A stretch of DNA of 64,000 nucleotides from Paenibacillus amylolyticus (GCF_001570725.1 NZ_BCNV01000001.1:3658001-3722000), one strand, 5' to 3'; counted from the stretch's first letter, positions 40,876 to 49,997 are shown. Program-made: numbers and translations. The notes: generated by a model not told the origin, from the letters alone.

Positions 40876-40921
40876 GAAGCCCGACGCAAGTTCGAGAAAA
40901 TCTCGACGTTGTTCGGGCTTC
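40876..40921 (-). terminator. Hairpin, possible terminator of the flavoprotein operon
   Basis: Long stem GAAGCCCGA / TTCGGGCTTC enclosing an inner hairpin TCGAGA-AAA-TCTCGA. It lies 32 nt beyond the leftward flavoprotein gene; a clear T-run is absent, so its use as terminator is uncertain. Confidence 0.45.
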
Positions 40922-40952
40922 TTCAGATTGCATTCCATCCATACAAACCTAT

Positions 40953-41984
40953 CTACGTATTGGAGAGAGCTTTGTTTTTCTCATAGAACCGAGCGTTGTG
41001 AGAGGATACACCCGCCATATCTGAAGCAGCAGGTTCCAGATACGTCTTGGCACTGTTGACTGCGAGCACCGCATCGTTAAAAGCACCTGCGATCAGCCTG
41101 ACTTTGCTTCCATAAGTGATAAAGTCACCTGCTCCGAATATGCCTGGAATGTTGGTACGCATGCGCTGATCAACGGACACGCCGTAATCTTCCCGCGCCA
41201 GTCCCCATTGCACGAGATTGCCGAAATCACGGTCATACCCATGGCTTACGACAACTTCATCCACTTCAACAAGTGTGATCTCACCGGTTTCCACATGGGC
41301 CAGCTCGACACGATCTATTTGGTCACCTGTACCGTATAAACGTGAGATGCTAAATGGCGTCATGACGTTCGCTTGAGCTTTCATCTGGGCAACCGGCGAC
41401 TCATGTCCGGTAAATTCATGACGTCTGTGTGCCACCGTAACTTCACTTGCGATTTTGCCCATTTCATTCGCCCAGTCAACTGCGGAATCGCCGCCGCCCG
41501 AGATCAGAACACGCTTTCCGGCAAATCGAGATAAATCAGTTACGGTATAGTGCAGATTCGTCAGCTCATACCGATTGGCACCCTCGACATCCAGTTTTTG
41601 CACCTGAGTCATGCCTCTACCCGCACATAACAGGATGGTACGTGTGTAGTGACGCTCGCCTGTTTTGGAAATGAGTACAAATACACCATCCTCACGTCGT
41701 TCAAGCTCGGCTATTTCTTGCCCAAACACAATCGTCGGATCGAACGTTCTCGCCTGTCTCTCCAGCGACTCGATCAGTTTCTCGCAGCGAATCGGATCAA
41801 TCCCGCCCACATCCCAGATCAGCTTCTCCGGGTACGTACGCATGAATCCGCCCAGTTCCTGTTTGGCTTCGATGATCTTGGTACGCATCGCTCTCATACC
41901 ACTATAGAATGAGGCATACATGCCAGCAGGCCCACCACCAACGATGGTAATATCGTAGATATCCAATTGTGTCTCCGTCGTCAT
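40953..41984 (-). CDS. Ferredoxin/flavodoxin-NADP reductase (thioredoxin-reductase-like), siderophore-operon linked
   Basis: 343 residues. FAD motif TIVGGGPAGMYASFYSGM (13-30), a second Rossmann motif VLISGGGDSAVDW (about 157-169) for NADPH, and a final FAD signature PGIFGAGDFITYGSKVRLIAG-type segment (about 285-305). The CxxC of thioredoxin reductase is absent, so it belongs to the YumC-type ferredoxin-NADP reductase group, here probably with an extended C-terminal tail. It starts on the base right after the TAA of the binding-protein gene, which indicates translational coupling. Inferred role: reducing power for release of iron from the imported ferric siderophore. Confidence 0.87.
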   Translation of the reverse strand: MTTETQLDIYDITIVGGGPAGMYASFYSGMRAMRTKIIEAKQELGGFMRTYPEKLIWDVGGIDPIRCEKLIESLERQARTFDPTIVFGQEIAELERREDGVFVLISKTGERHYTRTILLCAGRGMTQVQKLDVEGANRYELTNLHYTVTDLSRFAGKRVLISGGGDSAVDWANEMGKIASEVTVAHRRHEFTGHESPVAQMKAQANVMTPFSISRLYGTGDQIDRVELAHVETGEITLVEVDEVVVSHGYDRDFGNLVQWGLAREDYGVSVDQRMRTNIPGIFGAGDFITYGSKVRLIAGAFNDAVLAVNSAKTYLEPAASDMAGVSSHNARFYEKNKALSNT

Positions 41985-43001
41985 TTACGGCACCAACTTT
42001 TCAACAACGTAGTCCATCAATTTTACAGAACCAATTGGACCCACACCGGATACGAATTGGCTTGTCTTCAATGGGAAGACATGATCATTCTTCACAGCCT
42101 CCAGATTCGCCCACACCTGGCTAGCTTTCAGATCTTCCATCGATTTCTTCGTGTCATAACCTACGAGGGTTCTGTCTTCCAGGAAAATATAATCCGGATT
42201 CATCTCAGGCAAAAATTCCAGGGAGAACTGGCTAAACCAATCTGTAGAGTCTTTGATCGCTTCAGGGCTATTCAGGCCCAGGATATCATAGAAGAAAACA
42301 CTGCTGCTTCCTCCTTTGGGACCCATGAAACGGTAACGATTGTGCTCAACCCGGAGAACCAATACAGTCTTGTCTCCCAGGGCTTCCGCAATTTTCTCTT
42401 TCGCTTGTGAAGCTTTCTCGTCGAATTCAGCCAGTACTTTGGCAGATTGTTCGGTCTTGTCGAATATGGCACCCAGCTTCGGCATAGCACGCTTCATTTC
42501 ACTGTTGGCATCCAGTGCCACCGTTGGAGCGATTTTGGATAACTCATCATATACGCCCTGCTCCATACCTTCGCCAGCGGTAAGGATCATATCCGGTGAC
42601 AACGCCAGCAACTGCTCATAGTTATATTGATATTGCTCAACTTCAATGATCTGAACGCCGTGTTCTTTCAAATAATCAGGGCGGTATTCCGCTTCAACTT
42701 CCGGAGTTAACAAAACGATTTGGGGTGTGACACCCATCTCGATCAGATACTCGGCATAGATCGAATCGAACACAACCAGATTTTGAGGATGGGTCGGAAT
42801 CGTTACTTCTCCAAACTGATCCTGCACCACCTTAGTCGCACTTTCATTCGCTGCTTCTTCGGTTGTGCTTGCTTCTCCTTCAGTCTGGGTACTTGATGTT
42901 CCAGCTGCAGTATTCTCTTCATTAGTTCCACTGGAACACGCCGCCAGCATAATACTGATCGCCAACAGCATAATGCCCAAACCTTTAAATCTTCGTAACA
43001 T
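41985..43001 (-). CDS. Iron-siderophore ABC transporter substrate-binding lipoprotein coupled to a flavoprotein reductase
   Basis: 338 residues: signal peptide, lipobox LAAC|SSG at residue 20-21, Thr/Glu linker, class III binding fold (FGEVTIPTHPQNLVVFDSI ... LLALSPDMILTAG). Similar to the C-terminal half of the AraC regulator encoded just upstream (both have EVTQYE/EVEQYQ-like and PDYIFLE/PDYLFVE segments), so they likely share a ligand. First gene of a leftward operon with the reductase, behind a double Fur box. RBS AAGGGGCG. No permease adjoins. Confidence 0.91.
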   Translation of the reverse strand: MLRRFKGLGIMLLAISIMLAACSSGTNEENTAAGTSSTQTEGEASTTEEAANESATKVVQDQFGEVTIPTHPQNLVVFDSIYAEYLIEMGVTPQIVLLTPEVEAEYRPDYLKEHGVQIIEVEQYQYNYEQLLALSPDMILTAGEGMEQGVYDELSKIAPTVALDANSEMKRAMPKLGAIFDKTEQSAKVLAEFDEKASQAKEKIAEALGDKTVLVLRVEHNRYRFMGPKGGSSSVFFYDILGLNSPEAIKDSTDWFSQFSLEFLPEMNPDYIFLEDRTLVGYDTKKSMEDLKASQVWANLEAVKNDHVFPLKTSQFVSGVGPIGSVKLMDYVVEKLVP

Positions 43002-43026
43002 GATATACTTCGCCCCTTATATATAT

Positions 43027-43047
43027 TGATAATGATAATTATTATCA
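43027..43047. promoter_or_regulatory. Double (overlapping) Fur box
   Basis: TGATAATGATAATTATTATCA contains two overlapping Fur cores, each close to TGATAATNATTATCA, 26-46 nt upstream of the binding-protein start at 43001. Overlapping boxes of this kind bind two Fur dimers. Confidence 0.88.
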
Positions 43048-43103
43048 AATAGTATCAAATAAGAAGTATTGCATCCATAGCATATCGTGCGTAATCAGTT
43101 GGA

Positions 43104-44729
43104 TTATTGTGCTCTCTCATGAAGAGATTTCGTAAGATTGCGAATGATCTGATTCAGAATCAGGGTATGTCCCGTAATTCCATGACCGTCTACCCACATA
43201 TGGGTATCTACGTAAAACACCCGATTATTTTTCACAGCCCTCAGCTCGTTCCATTGCGGACTCTCCCATAGTTTCCTCATATTCTCTTCAGCACTGAAGT
43301 GCTGCATGATCCGCTTCTCCACAAAAAGATAATCAGGATTGGCTTGTGCCAGCAGGTCAAGCGAACAAGGGTTAAACCAGGCTGCACCTGGTTGCAGTAC
43401 TTGCGGCAGTGCTAATCCAAGCTGTTCATATAACAATTGTGATACCCCGTGTGAACGCCCACCCAGATATCGGTAACCAAACGCTTCTACCCTCAGCAGC
43501 ATGACTGTGGATGTGGATTGAATGATGGATTGTAACTGTTGCTTCGCTACACTGACCTCATGTTTCATCTGCTCATGCAGTCTATGAGCTTCTTCTTCTT
43601 TGAGAAACCAGGCTGCCAATTGATTGAGCATTGGTTCCACATCTTGATGAAGTCCGGTAAGAATCGGTGCAATTGTGCGCAGCTCCCTTTTGACCTCTTC
43701 CGTCAATACGTTACCTATCAACATCTCCGGTTGAACTTGTCGAACAAGTTCTATCTCCACCTCATACTGTGTAACCTCCAGCATCTGCACTCCATGCGCT
43801 AAAAATTGTTCCCGATGATGTGGGGACAGCAGGATTGGAGTGACCACTACGGCATGGGGGATAACTCCGAGATGAATCATCATTTCGCCGCAGATGGGAG
43901 ACAGTGATACGATCTTTCGCTGCGTCATCGTCTGTCTATATTGCTTAGGTGATACGCCAGTTAGCTGTTTGAAGCGCCGGCTAAAATAATGAGCATCCTC
44001 AAATCCAGACTTCTTGGCAATATCCTGAGAGGTTGCTGTAGTTAATAACAGTTCTTCCTGCGCGCGATAGATCCTGTAGTGGGCCAGATAATCCAGAGGT
44101 GGCTTACCATATCGTTCACTAAATTTGCGGGAATAATGCCATGGACTAATACCAGCAATCTGAGCTAACTGCGTACGAGTAATCACCTGATCATAATGCT
44201 GCTGCATGTAGTCAATGGAGCGAAGTATGCCGTGTTCTGGCTTCAACTCGTTATCCGGCTGTTTCCGGTACAGATTTCTTAACAATTCATATAACAAATG
44301 CTGATTTCCAACCCATCCTGCACTCTGATCCTGTGTATCCTCTTCACTCCAATGCTGAATGATGCTTGCCAGACTTCCACCAGACAGTTGCACCTTTTGA
44401 TACGCTTCTCCTGACGGTAAACGCCATTCGAACTTCTCAGCTTCCCGTCGCTCATGCAGCACCGAATATGTATCGAACTGAACATGCCAGCCTGCCAGAT
44501 CCAGATTGCCACCTTCAATGACCTCCATTACGGAGTTCTCTTCGAGCGCAATTAATTCTCCAAAGGAGACGTGAACCCGGTGTCCATTTATATTCCAGAC
44601 CGCTTTTCCATCAATAATAAATATCAAGGTGTGACTGAAAAAGTGGTGCAGCTCGCCTTTCGTTATCCATGCATTGGTTAATGCCTTCGTCGACTTCCAC
44701 TGAGCGATCCATTCCATGTTGTCAGACAT
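43104..44729 (-). CDS. AraC-family regulator with C-terminal siderophore-binding domain (Btr type, cytosolic)
   Basis: 541 residues. Cupin-like sensor (1-150), AraC double HTH (about 168-270: TRTQLAQIAGISPWHYSRKF, SQDIAKKSGFEDAHYFSRRF), then a siderophore-binding fold (about 272-541, starting KIVSLSPICGEMMIHLGVIP) without signal peptide. Layout and length match B. subtilis Btr. Located directly upstream of, and codirectional with, the Fur-controlled binding-protein/reductase operon, which it probably activates on sensing the ferric siderophore inside the cell. RBS AAAGGA before ATG; no Fur box recognised before this gene itself. Confidence 0.88.
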   Translation of the reverse strand: MSDNMEWIAQWKSTKALTNAWITKGELHHFFSHTLIFIIDGKAVWNINGHRVHVSFGELIALEENSVMEVIEGGNLDLAGWHVQFDTYSVLHERREAEKFEWRLPSGEAYQKVQLSGGSLASIIQHWSEEDTQDQSAGWVGNQHLLYELLRNLYRKQPDNELKPEHGILRSIDYMQQHYDQVITRTQLAQIAGISPWHYSRKFSERYGKPPLDYLAHYRIYRAQEELLLTTATSQDIAKKSGFEDAHYFSRRFKQLTGVSPKQYRQTMTQRKIVSLSPICGEMMIHLGVIPHAVVVTPILLSPHHREQFLAHGVQMLEVTQYEVEIELVRQVQPEMLIGNVLTEEVKRELRTIAPILTGLHQDVEPMLNQLAAWFLKEEEAHRLHEQMKHEVSVAKQQLQSIIQSTSTVMLLRVEAFGYRYLGGRSHGVSQLLYEQLGLALPQVLQPGAAWFNPCSLDLLAQANPDYLFVEKRIMQHFSAEENMRKLWESPQWNELRAVKNNRVFYVDTHMWVDGHGITGHTLILNQIIRNLTKSLHERAQ

Positions 44730-44888
44730 ATCGTTATCCTTTCAAAGAGATTCATCATCCCGATCTATACGTTCCACTATATCAAAATACATGACAACTC
44801 CATAACCAACAAGCTATGGCTTGAATAAAATGGTGGGCAGCTACTGAGCATTTCATACTTGTATTACTCAGATACAAAAACAACAAAA

Positions 44889-44912
44889 AGCCTGTACCAT
44901 CAGGCACAGGCT
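44889..44912 (-). terminator. Terminator of the PTS permease gene
   Basis: AGCCTGT / ACAGGCT stem with a 10-nt loop, minus-strand T-run TTTTTGTT; 48 nt after the stop codon. Confidence 0.78.
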
Positions 44913-44960
44913 CTTTCTTATAAATTTTAATAAGTACTTTGCAATAGTACGTTTTACGTA

Positions 44961-46370
44961 TTACTCCATGCTAGCTTTCGGTGATGTCTGTCCCAATGTC
45001 TGACCTTTTCCTGCCATCCAATACGTCAGTCCACCTGAGACCACAAAAGCAATAACCACACCAATGCAGGTGTGTAACAGATTCAAGCTACTCTCTTCGA
45101 TGAAGAGCGGCAGGCTGATCAAGCTCGGATTGCCAACGATAGCAAATGCCTTCACAGATAACAACCCGAAATACAGTCCACCCGCGGCTCCACCAAGCAA
45201 TGCCGCGTAGAAAGAAGATCTCTTTCTCATGTTGACCGCGTACAATGCAGGCTCTACGACTCCCAACAGTGCTGTTCCAGTAGCCCAGAAAGCCAGTCTT
45301 CTGGATGCTGGCTCTTTCGAGCGCAGTCCGATTGCAAGCGAGGCCCCTGCTTGTCCAACAATCGCCACCATCATAGCAGCAATCACCATGGAACCACCAT
45401 CCATAACCATTTCATTAATGATGATGGCAAGTACCCAATAGTGTAATCCCATAACTAACATCAGCGAGAAGACCGCTCCCAATAACATTACCGTCACCAC
45501 TGGAGCGTTAGCTAACAGTGAATCCAATGCCTCTGGCAGATATTCATCGACCCAGGTGCCGACTGGACCGAGGATCATTAAGACCAATGGGACAAGAATC
45601 AATAACGTCAGGAATGGTGCAACCATCCCTTTGGAGAATTTTGGACTTATTCGTTGAACGGCTTTTTCCAGATAGGAGGCTGCACAGATCGTTAGAATGA
45701 CCCAGATGGCAGTAGTGTAAAAAGCCGGCTGGGACACAAGTGGCAAGCCCAGGAAATGGACGTCTTGTTCACCTGACATCATCATGGTCATCTCCGGATG
45801 GAACATCAATCCACCAATAGATGCAGCAACATAGATATTGCTCTTCAACCGATACGCTGTGCTGATTGCTACCAATACAGGCAGTAGATAAATCACACTA
45901 TCTCCAATAATCCTGAATATCGTAAAGGTCTGGCTGTCCATCAGTGCAGAAGAATCCGCTGAACCGTACGTATCCATTAACGTAAATATAGCAAGTAAAA
46001 TCTTAATAACGGCGGCTCCGAGAAACGCAGGCATCAAGGGCCTGAATACATCGGATACAAAATGTAAGATCGAGAATCTGTTCTTCTTCGTGTGTGCCGC
46101 TTCCTGCAACGCTTTCCCTGTTGAATCCCAAGCGTCCATACCCAGTAACGTATTGTAGATCAGGGAAGATTCATCTCTTATTACCAGATGACACTGCTCA
46201 CCTGTTACCCGAATATCTGCCACAAACTCTGTTGAGACAAGAACCGACATGTTCAATTGGGTACTGTCCTTCAGTAGCAACGTCGTTGTACCCTTATTGT
46301 GATCTACAAGTTTGATGTTCTCCTTGCCACCTGCGAGCTTCAACCAATCTTTAATCTGTGTGTCATGCAT
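44961..46370 (-). CDS. PTS permease, EIIBC type, EIIB domain lacking the phosphorylated cysteine
   Basis: 469 residues. An EIIB-like domain (1-85: LKLAGGKENIKLVDH then NKGTTTLLLKDS) is followed by a linker and an EIIC glucose-family membrane domain (about 105-460, about ten segments, with GVVEPALYAVN matching the conserved GxxEPAIxG/N motif). In active EIIB domains the position after VDH is the phosphocysteine (HCxTRLRF); here it is Asn25 and the following Arg residues are also changed. Transport by phosphorylation through this domain is therefore unlikely; another EIIB, facilitated diffusion or a sensing role are possible. ATG at 46370 chosen because AAGGAG is 10 nt away, versus an upstream TTG too close to it. 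No EIIA or sugar hydrolase gene adjoins. Confidence 0.85.
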   Translation of the reverse strand: MHDTQIKDWLKLAGGKENIKLVDHNKGTTTLLLKDSTQLNMSVLVSTEFVADIRVTGEQCHLVIRDESSLIYNTLLGMDAWDSTGKALQEAAHTKKNRFSILHFVSDVFRPLMPAFLGAAVIKILLAIFTLMDTYGSADSSALMDSQTFTIFRIIGDSVIYLLPVLVAISTAYRLKSNIYVAASIGGLMFHPEMTMMMSGEQDVHFLGLPLVSQPAFYTTAIWVILTICAASYLEKAVQRISPKFSKGMVAPFLTLLILVPLVLMILGPVGTWVDEYLPEALDSLLANAPVVTVMLLGAVFSLMLVMGLHYWVLAIIINEMVMDGGSMVIAAMMVAIVGQAGASLAIGLRSKEPASRRLAFWATGTALLGVVEPALYAVNMRKRSSFYAALLGGAAGGLYFGLLSVKAFAIVGNPSLISLPLFIEESSLNLLHTCIGVVIAFVVSGGLTYWMAGKGQTLGQTSPKASME

Positions 46371-46552
46371 TATGTACAATCTCCTTATGTTACGGTAAAC
46401 CCGTGTTTTGTGATGTGATACATTCTAATAGCCTCTATCTATATAGACATTTCCACCAAAAAACTTCAATAGGATAATAAAACTAATTTTCCTTTCATTT
46501 CATGTTCATTTATACAAGGTACATTGACCTACTAAGGTTGAAAAAGCAAAAA

Positions 46553-46572
46553 AGCCTACTCGTATGTAGGCT
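46553..46572 (-). terminator. Terminator of the tocopherol-cyclase-family gene
   Basis: AGCCTAC / GTAGGCT stem with a 6-nt loop, minus-strand run TTTTTTGC, 14 nt after the stop. Confidence 0.82.
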
Positions 46573-46586
46573 CTTTCCATCTTTAT

Positions 46587-47708
46587 TTATAAGTCATACT
46601 CGCCGTATTCACAACCGACATTCGCAGTCATCAGATGATCGATAAGTATCACGCTACCCTGCTGCTTTTTATACAATTTGATCTCTCCCCGCCCGGTTCC
46701 ACCATTCCACAGCCGATTGTGAAGTTTCTTCCCGTTCGGAGCTTCGTAATTCACCAGCAACATCTCGTTCTTCGGACATGAAATTTCAATCTCAATGGCG
46801 TATCCGCTATTTTGCGAGGACACGTTCCAGACAATCTCATCATCGGTTTCATGGCAGTCGAACTTCGTGCGGGTAAACGTCCAGAATTTGGAGAAATTGA
46901 ATTCATAGCTCTGACCCTCATAATAAAAATCAATCAACAGCTTGCGATCCAATGGAACGCCAAACACTTTGGGTTTACCTCCTCCTACATCAAAAACGGA
47001 GTTTTCCAGCCGTCTGCCACTGATCTTGCTGATCAGATTACAGCTGCTGAGCCAGACCCAAGGGCTTGTAAAATCCCCACCCCAGTTTTTATCCGCATAT
47101 CCATATGAAGTTTTAGGGGAAATAGTATAGATCACACCATCCAGTATGACGGTTCCCTCATATTCCGTCTTCATTCCTTCGGCGTGCCAGAACATCTCAA
47201 AGGCATTCATCGCTCGAAACATACTCGCGGCACCATATCCAACATGGAATGCAACCTGTTTGTCGATCTTAAGATCCCAGCTCATCTGCCCACTATCGCT
47301 CATATACTCCGGGTGCTTCTCACATTCTTCCTTCGATAGGGCTACCGAGCCCTTCATGCTTGTTTCGGATAACGTACAATCTCCTACAACCAAATCAAGC
47401 TGCTCCGAACGCATCTTCATATGATCGATACCATAGAAGCGGTGGATTTGTTTCGCATTTTCGCCCCAATGTCCTGCCTTGATCATGACATACGAAGGCT
47501 TGTTCGTTGTGCCCGGCAGCTGTCCAAATACGGGGTGTTCTCCACCCAACGCAGGGTTAATAATAAAATACTCAATAAAAAATGATTTTTCTTCCCCTGT
47601 CTGTTCATTCTTGCCTGTAAAAGAGTGCCACCACCAATCATAACCTCTGGATGCCAGTGGTCCCTTCTCCAACATGTATCGATTTCTGCGCTTGTCCTGT
47701 TTATTCAT
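46587..47708 (-). CDS. Tocopherol-cyclase-family protein of unknown substrate
   Basis: 373 residues, no signal peptide. The start YDWWWHSFTGKN (about residues 24-35), the inner segment SYGYADKNWGGDFTSPWVWL (about 205-224) and the beta-rich remainder follow the tocopherol cyclase (PF14249) pattern of two lipocalin-like barrels with the conserved K/N-W-G-x-x-F/P-W-W motif. Plants and cyanobacteria use this family for vitamin E, which Bacillota do not make, so a different hydrophobic ligand or enzyme activity is expected. Single gene with its own terminator. Confidence 0.72.
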   Translation of the reverse strand: MNKQDKRRNRYMLEKGPLASRGYDWWWHSFTGKNEQTGEEKSFFIEYFIINPALGGEHPVFGQLPGTTNKPSYVMIKAGHWGENAKQIHRFYGIDHMKMRSEQLDLVVGDCTLSETSMKGSVALSKEECEKHPEYMSDSGQMSWDLKIDKQVAFHVGYGAASMFRAMNAFEMFWHAEGMKTEYEGTVILDGVIYTISPKTSYGYADKNWGGDFTSPWVWLSSCNLISKISGRRLENSVFDVGGGKPKVFGVPLDRKLLIDFYYEGQSYEFNFSKFWTFTRTKFDCHETDDEIVWNVSSQNSGYAIEIEISCPKNEMLLVNYEAPNGKKLHNRLWNGGTGRGEIKLYKKQQGSVILIDHLMTANVGCEYGEYDL

Positions 47709-47845
47709 CTGGAATGACCTGCCTTACGGAGGGATAAATTTCGTTTTACACTGTAATGATTATGTATGCTACTGTTGATCCCATCCTAACTGAAGACCTC
47801 ATCATATGCAATAATACGCTCCATGTTGTATCCTCATAGCAAAGA

Positions 47846-47864
47846 AGTCGTGCTACGCACGACT
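47846..47864 (-). terminator. Terminator of hcp
   Basis: AGTCGTGC / GCACGACT stem with a 3-nt loop and minus-strand TTCTTTGC, 31 nt after the stop. Confidence 0.7.
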
Positions 47865-47895
47865 CCCCTATATACTTTACTGTATCCTTTTCCCC

Positions 47896-49188
47896 TTATG
47901 ACAGTGCCAACATCGCGTTCATATCTTCTTCTGCTGTTGTAATTAACTTCAGACCAAACATATCCACGAGCACATCCAAGACACCTTCCGATATGAACTC
48001 AGGTGGTTTCGGTCCAATCCGAATGTCCTGAATGCCTAGGCTGAACAAGCCGAGCAGGATCGCAACTGCTTTTTGTTCAAACCAAGACAGGACGATGCTG
48101 ACAGGCAACTCGTTCACGGTACAGCCAAAAGCATCCGCCAAAGCCATAGCAATTTTCACCGTAGAACCGGAATTATTGCATTGACCTAAGTCGATATAAC
48201 GCGGTATACCCGTGTCTCCAACCGTACCATAGTCCACATCATTGAAGCGGAACTTGCCACAGGATGTTGTCAGAATAACCGTGTCATTTGGCAACGATGT
48301 AGCGAGTTCACGATAGTAGTTGCCGCCTTTACCTGGCGCGTCACAACCTGCAATAACGAAGAATCGACGGATATGACCATCTTTCACCGCCTGAATAATC
48401 TCAGGCGCAAGTCCAATCACGGTCTCATGATGATATCCTGTCGTTAAGACTTGCTCAGACTGTACATTAGCCGCAGGCAGTGACAATGCACGTTCAATCA
48501 GAGGTGAGAAGTCATCCTCTGTAATTTTGGCAACGCCCTCCAGACCCGCCACTTCGTATGAGAAAAAGCGGTCTGCATAGGTGCCTTTGATCGGCATAAC
48601 ACAGTTCGTCGTTGCGAGAATAGCACCCGGGAATTGTTCGAACAGTCTACGCTGATCGTACCATGCTTTACCGATATTGCCCTTGAGATGGGCATATTTC
48701 TTCAGCGCAGGATAACCATGCGCAGGCAACATTTCCGAGTGAGTATAGATGTTAATTCCTTTTCCTTCCGTTTGACGCAGTAACTCCTCCAATGCATACA
48801 GATTATGCCCTGTCACCACGATGCACTGTCCTTCGATCTGGTTCTGGCTAACCGTAATCGGTTGCGGTACACCAAAACGGTCCGTATGCGCACGATCCAG
48901 CACGTCCATAATGCGGATTGCTGCATTACCAACCTTCATTGCCATCTCCAGATGTTCTTGTACATTAAAATTCGAGTTCGTCAATGTCATATATAATGCC
49001 TCATGTGTAATCCGATCCACCTCAGGATCAGAATATCCCAACTGGCGTGCGTGTGTCGCATAAGCAGCGATGCCTTTTAACGCAAAGATCATCGTATCCT
49101 GCAAACTTGCGATCGTTTCATTTTTACCGCATACCCCAACGACGGTACACCCGCCACTCGGCGTCTGTTCGCATTGATAACAAAACAT
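47896..49188 (-). CDS. hcp: Hydroxylamine reductase / hybrid-cluster protein (short class)
   Basis: 430 residues, cytoplasmic. N-terminal cysteines C3, C6, C14 and C20 bind a cubane iron-sulfur cluster; conserved residues of the hybrid cluster are visible in TGHNLYALEELL, NCVMP, IAGCDAPGKGG, TTSCGKFRFN and DLGQCNNSGS. At 430 residues it belongs to the shorter class that lacks the three-helix insertion of the 550-residue enzymes. Hcp proteins reduce nitric oxide or hydroxylamine and protect against nitrosative stress, usually in low oxygen. RBS GGAGGGG. No hcr reductase gene adjoins; the FNR-like flavoprotein at 40953 is not in the same operon. Confidence 0.93.
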   Translation of the reverse strand: MFCYQCEQTPSGGCTVVGVCGKNETIASLQDTMIFALKGIAAYATHARQLGYSDPEVDRITHEALYMTLTNSNFNVQEHLEMAMKVGNAAIRIMDVLDRAHTDRFGVPQPITVSQNQIEGQCIVVTGHNLYALEELLRQTEGKGINIYTHSEMLPAHGYPALKKYAHLKGNIGKAWYDQRRLFEQFPGAILATTNCVMPIKGTYADRFFSYEVAGLEGVAKITEDDFSPLIERALSLPAANVQSEQVLTTGYHHETVIGLAPEIIQAVKDGHIRRFFVIAGCDAPGKGGNYYRELATSLPNDTVILTTSCGKFRFNDVDYGTVGDTGIPRYIDLGQCNNSGSTVKIAMALADAFGCTVNELPVSIVLSWFEQKAVAILLGLFSLGIQDIRIGPKPPEFISEGVLDVLVDMFGLKLITTAEEDMNAMLALS

Positions 49189-49411
49189 ATGGATTCCCCT
49201 CCAAACATAGATTTAACACGCTTCGTTATAAAATAGCCTAACAGACCCCGATAGGAGCGAGTGTGATGGTGCACACAGTTTCTGATCCAACATCTATATA
49301 TCGTTCTCTGAGACTATCATCCAATCCATACCCTTCCTCCCAACATATGCTATCCAATAGACCAATCTTTCTTATCAGCCAGGTTGTCTAAATGCAGAGG
49401 GGGAATGTTCT

Positions 49412-49783
49412 TTGAATAAACCTGTTTCGATCTCGCGGACGTATCCACGTCTGGCCGTGTATAGTCAAGAGAATTTCAGAGGATTACGAAGAGTATACCG
49501 TGGTAACTTGGGTATTGCCGATGTTGACGCTGTCCTAACCGGGATTGAGAGTCTGCGATTCTTCTCAACCAATCCGAACGCCACGCTTGTGCTGTTTGAT
49601 CGGTCACGCTTTCGTGATAATTTCTATATATTGCGGGGAAATCGCAGCATTCGCGAACTGGATGATATCCTCAGAAGAGGTGACGTGGAGTCATTAATCG
49701 CTACAAATCAGCGGTTAACAGCAGCTCAGGTTCGCCGAATCCAGCGTACGGGAAACCTGCCTCCAGGCTATCGTCTGATCTAA
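49412..49783 (+). CDS. Small beta/gamma-crystallin-like protein
   Basis: 123 residues, basic, no signal peptide. Two similar motifs, AVYSQENFRGLRRVYRGN (15-32) and VLFDRSRFRDNFYILRGN (about 60-77), each followed by a short acidic stretch and 'ESL', have the pattern of crystallin Greek-key motifs (F/Y-x-x-x-x-F-x-G ... S). The rest is a short helical tail. Function unknown; microbial crystallins often bind calcium, and the next gene is a calcium ATPase. TTG start with GAGGGGG about 9 nt upstream. Confidence 0.55.
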   Translation: MNKPVSISRTYPRLAVYSQENFRGLRRVYRGNLGIADVDAVLTGIESLRFFSTNPNATLVLFDRSRFRDNFYILRGNRSIRELDDILRRGDVESLIATNQRLTAAQVRRIQRTGNLPPGYRLI

Positions 49784-49997
49784 ACTTTCCCGATTGTTAT
49801 AACCAGTTCTAAGTTCCATTCCAGTGATGTCTGTTATGTCTGTGCATCACTGGAAATAATAACATTGGAAAAGAAGCATATCTCGGCTCATTCTGAAAAA
49901 TACTGTGTACATAAAAAATATGGAAATGAAACGATTCTAGATTTTACCCGTAAGGGTAATACACAGAGAGAAATCTAATATTCAAGGAGCTGGTCAA

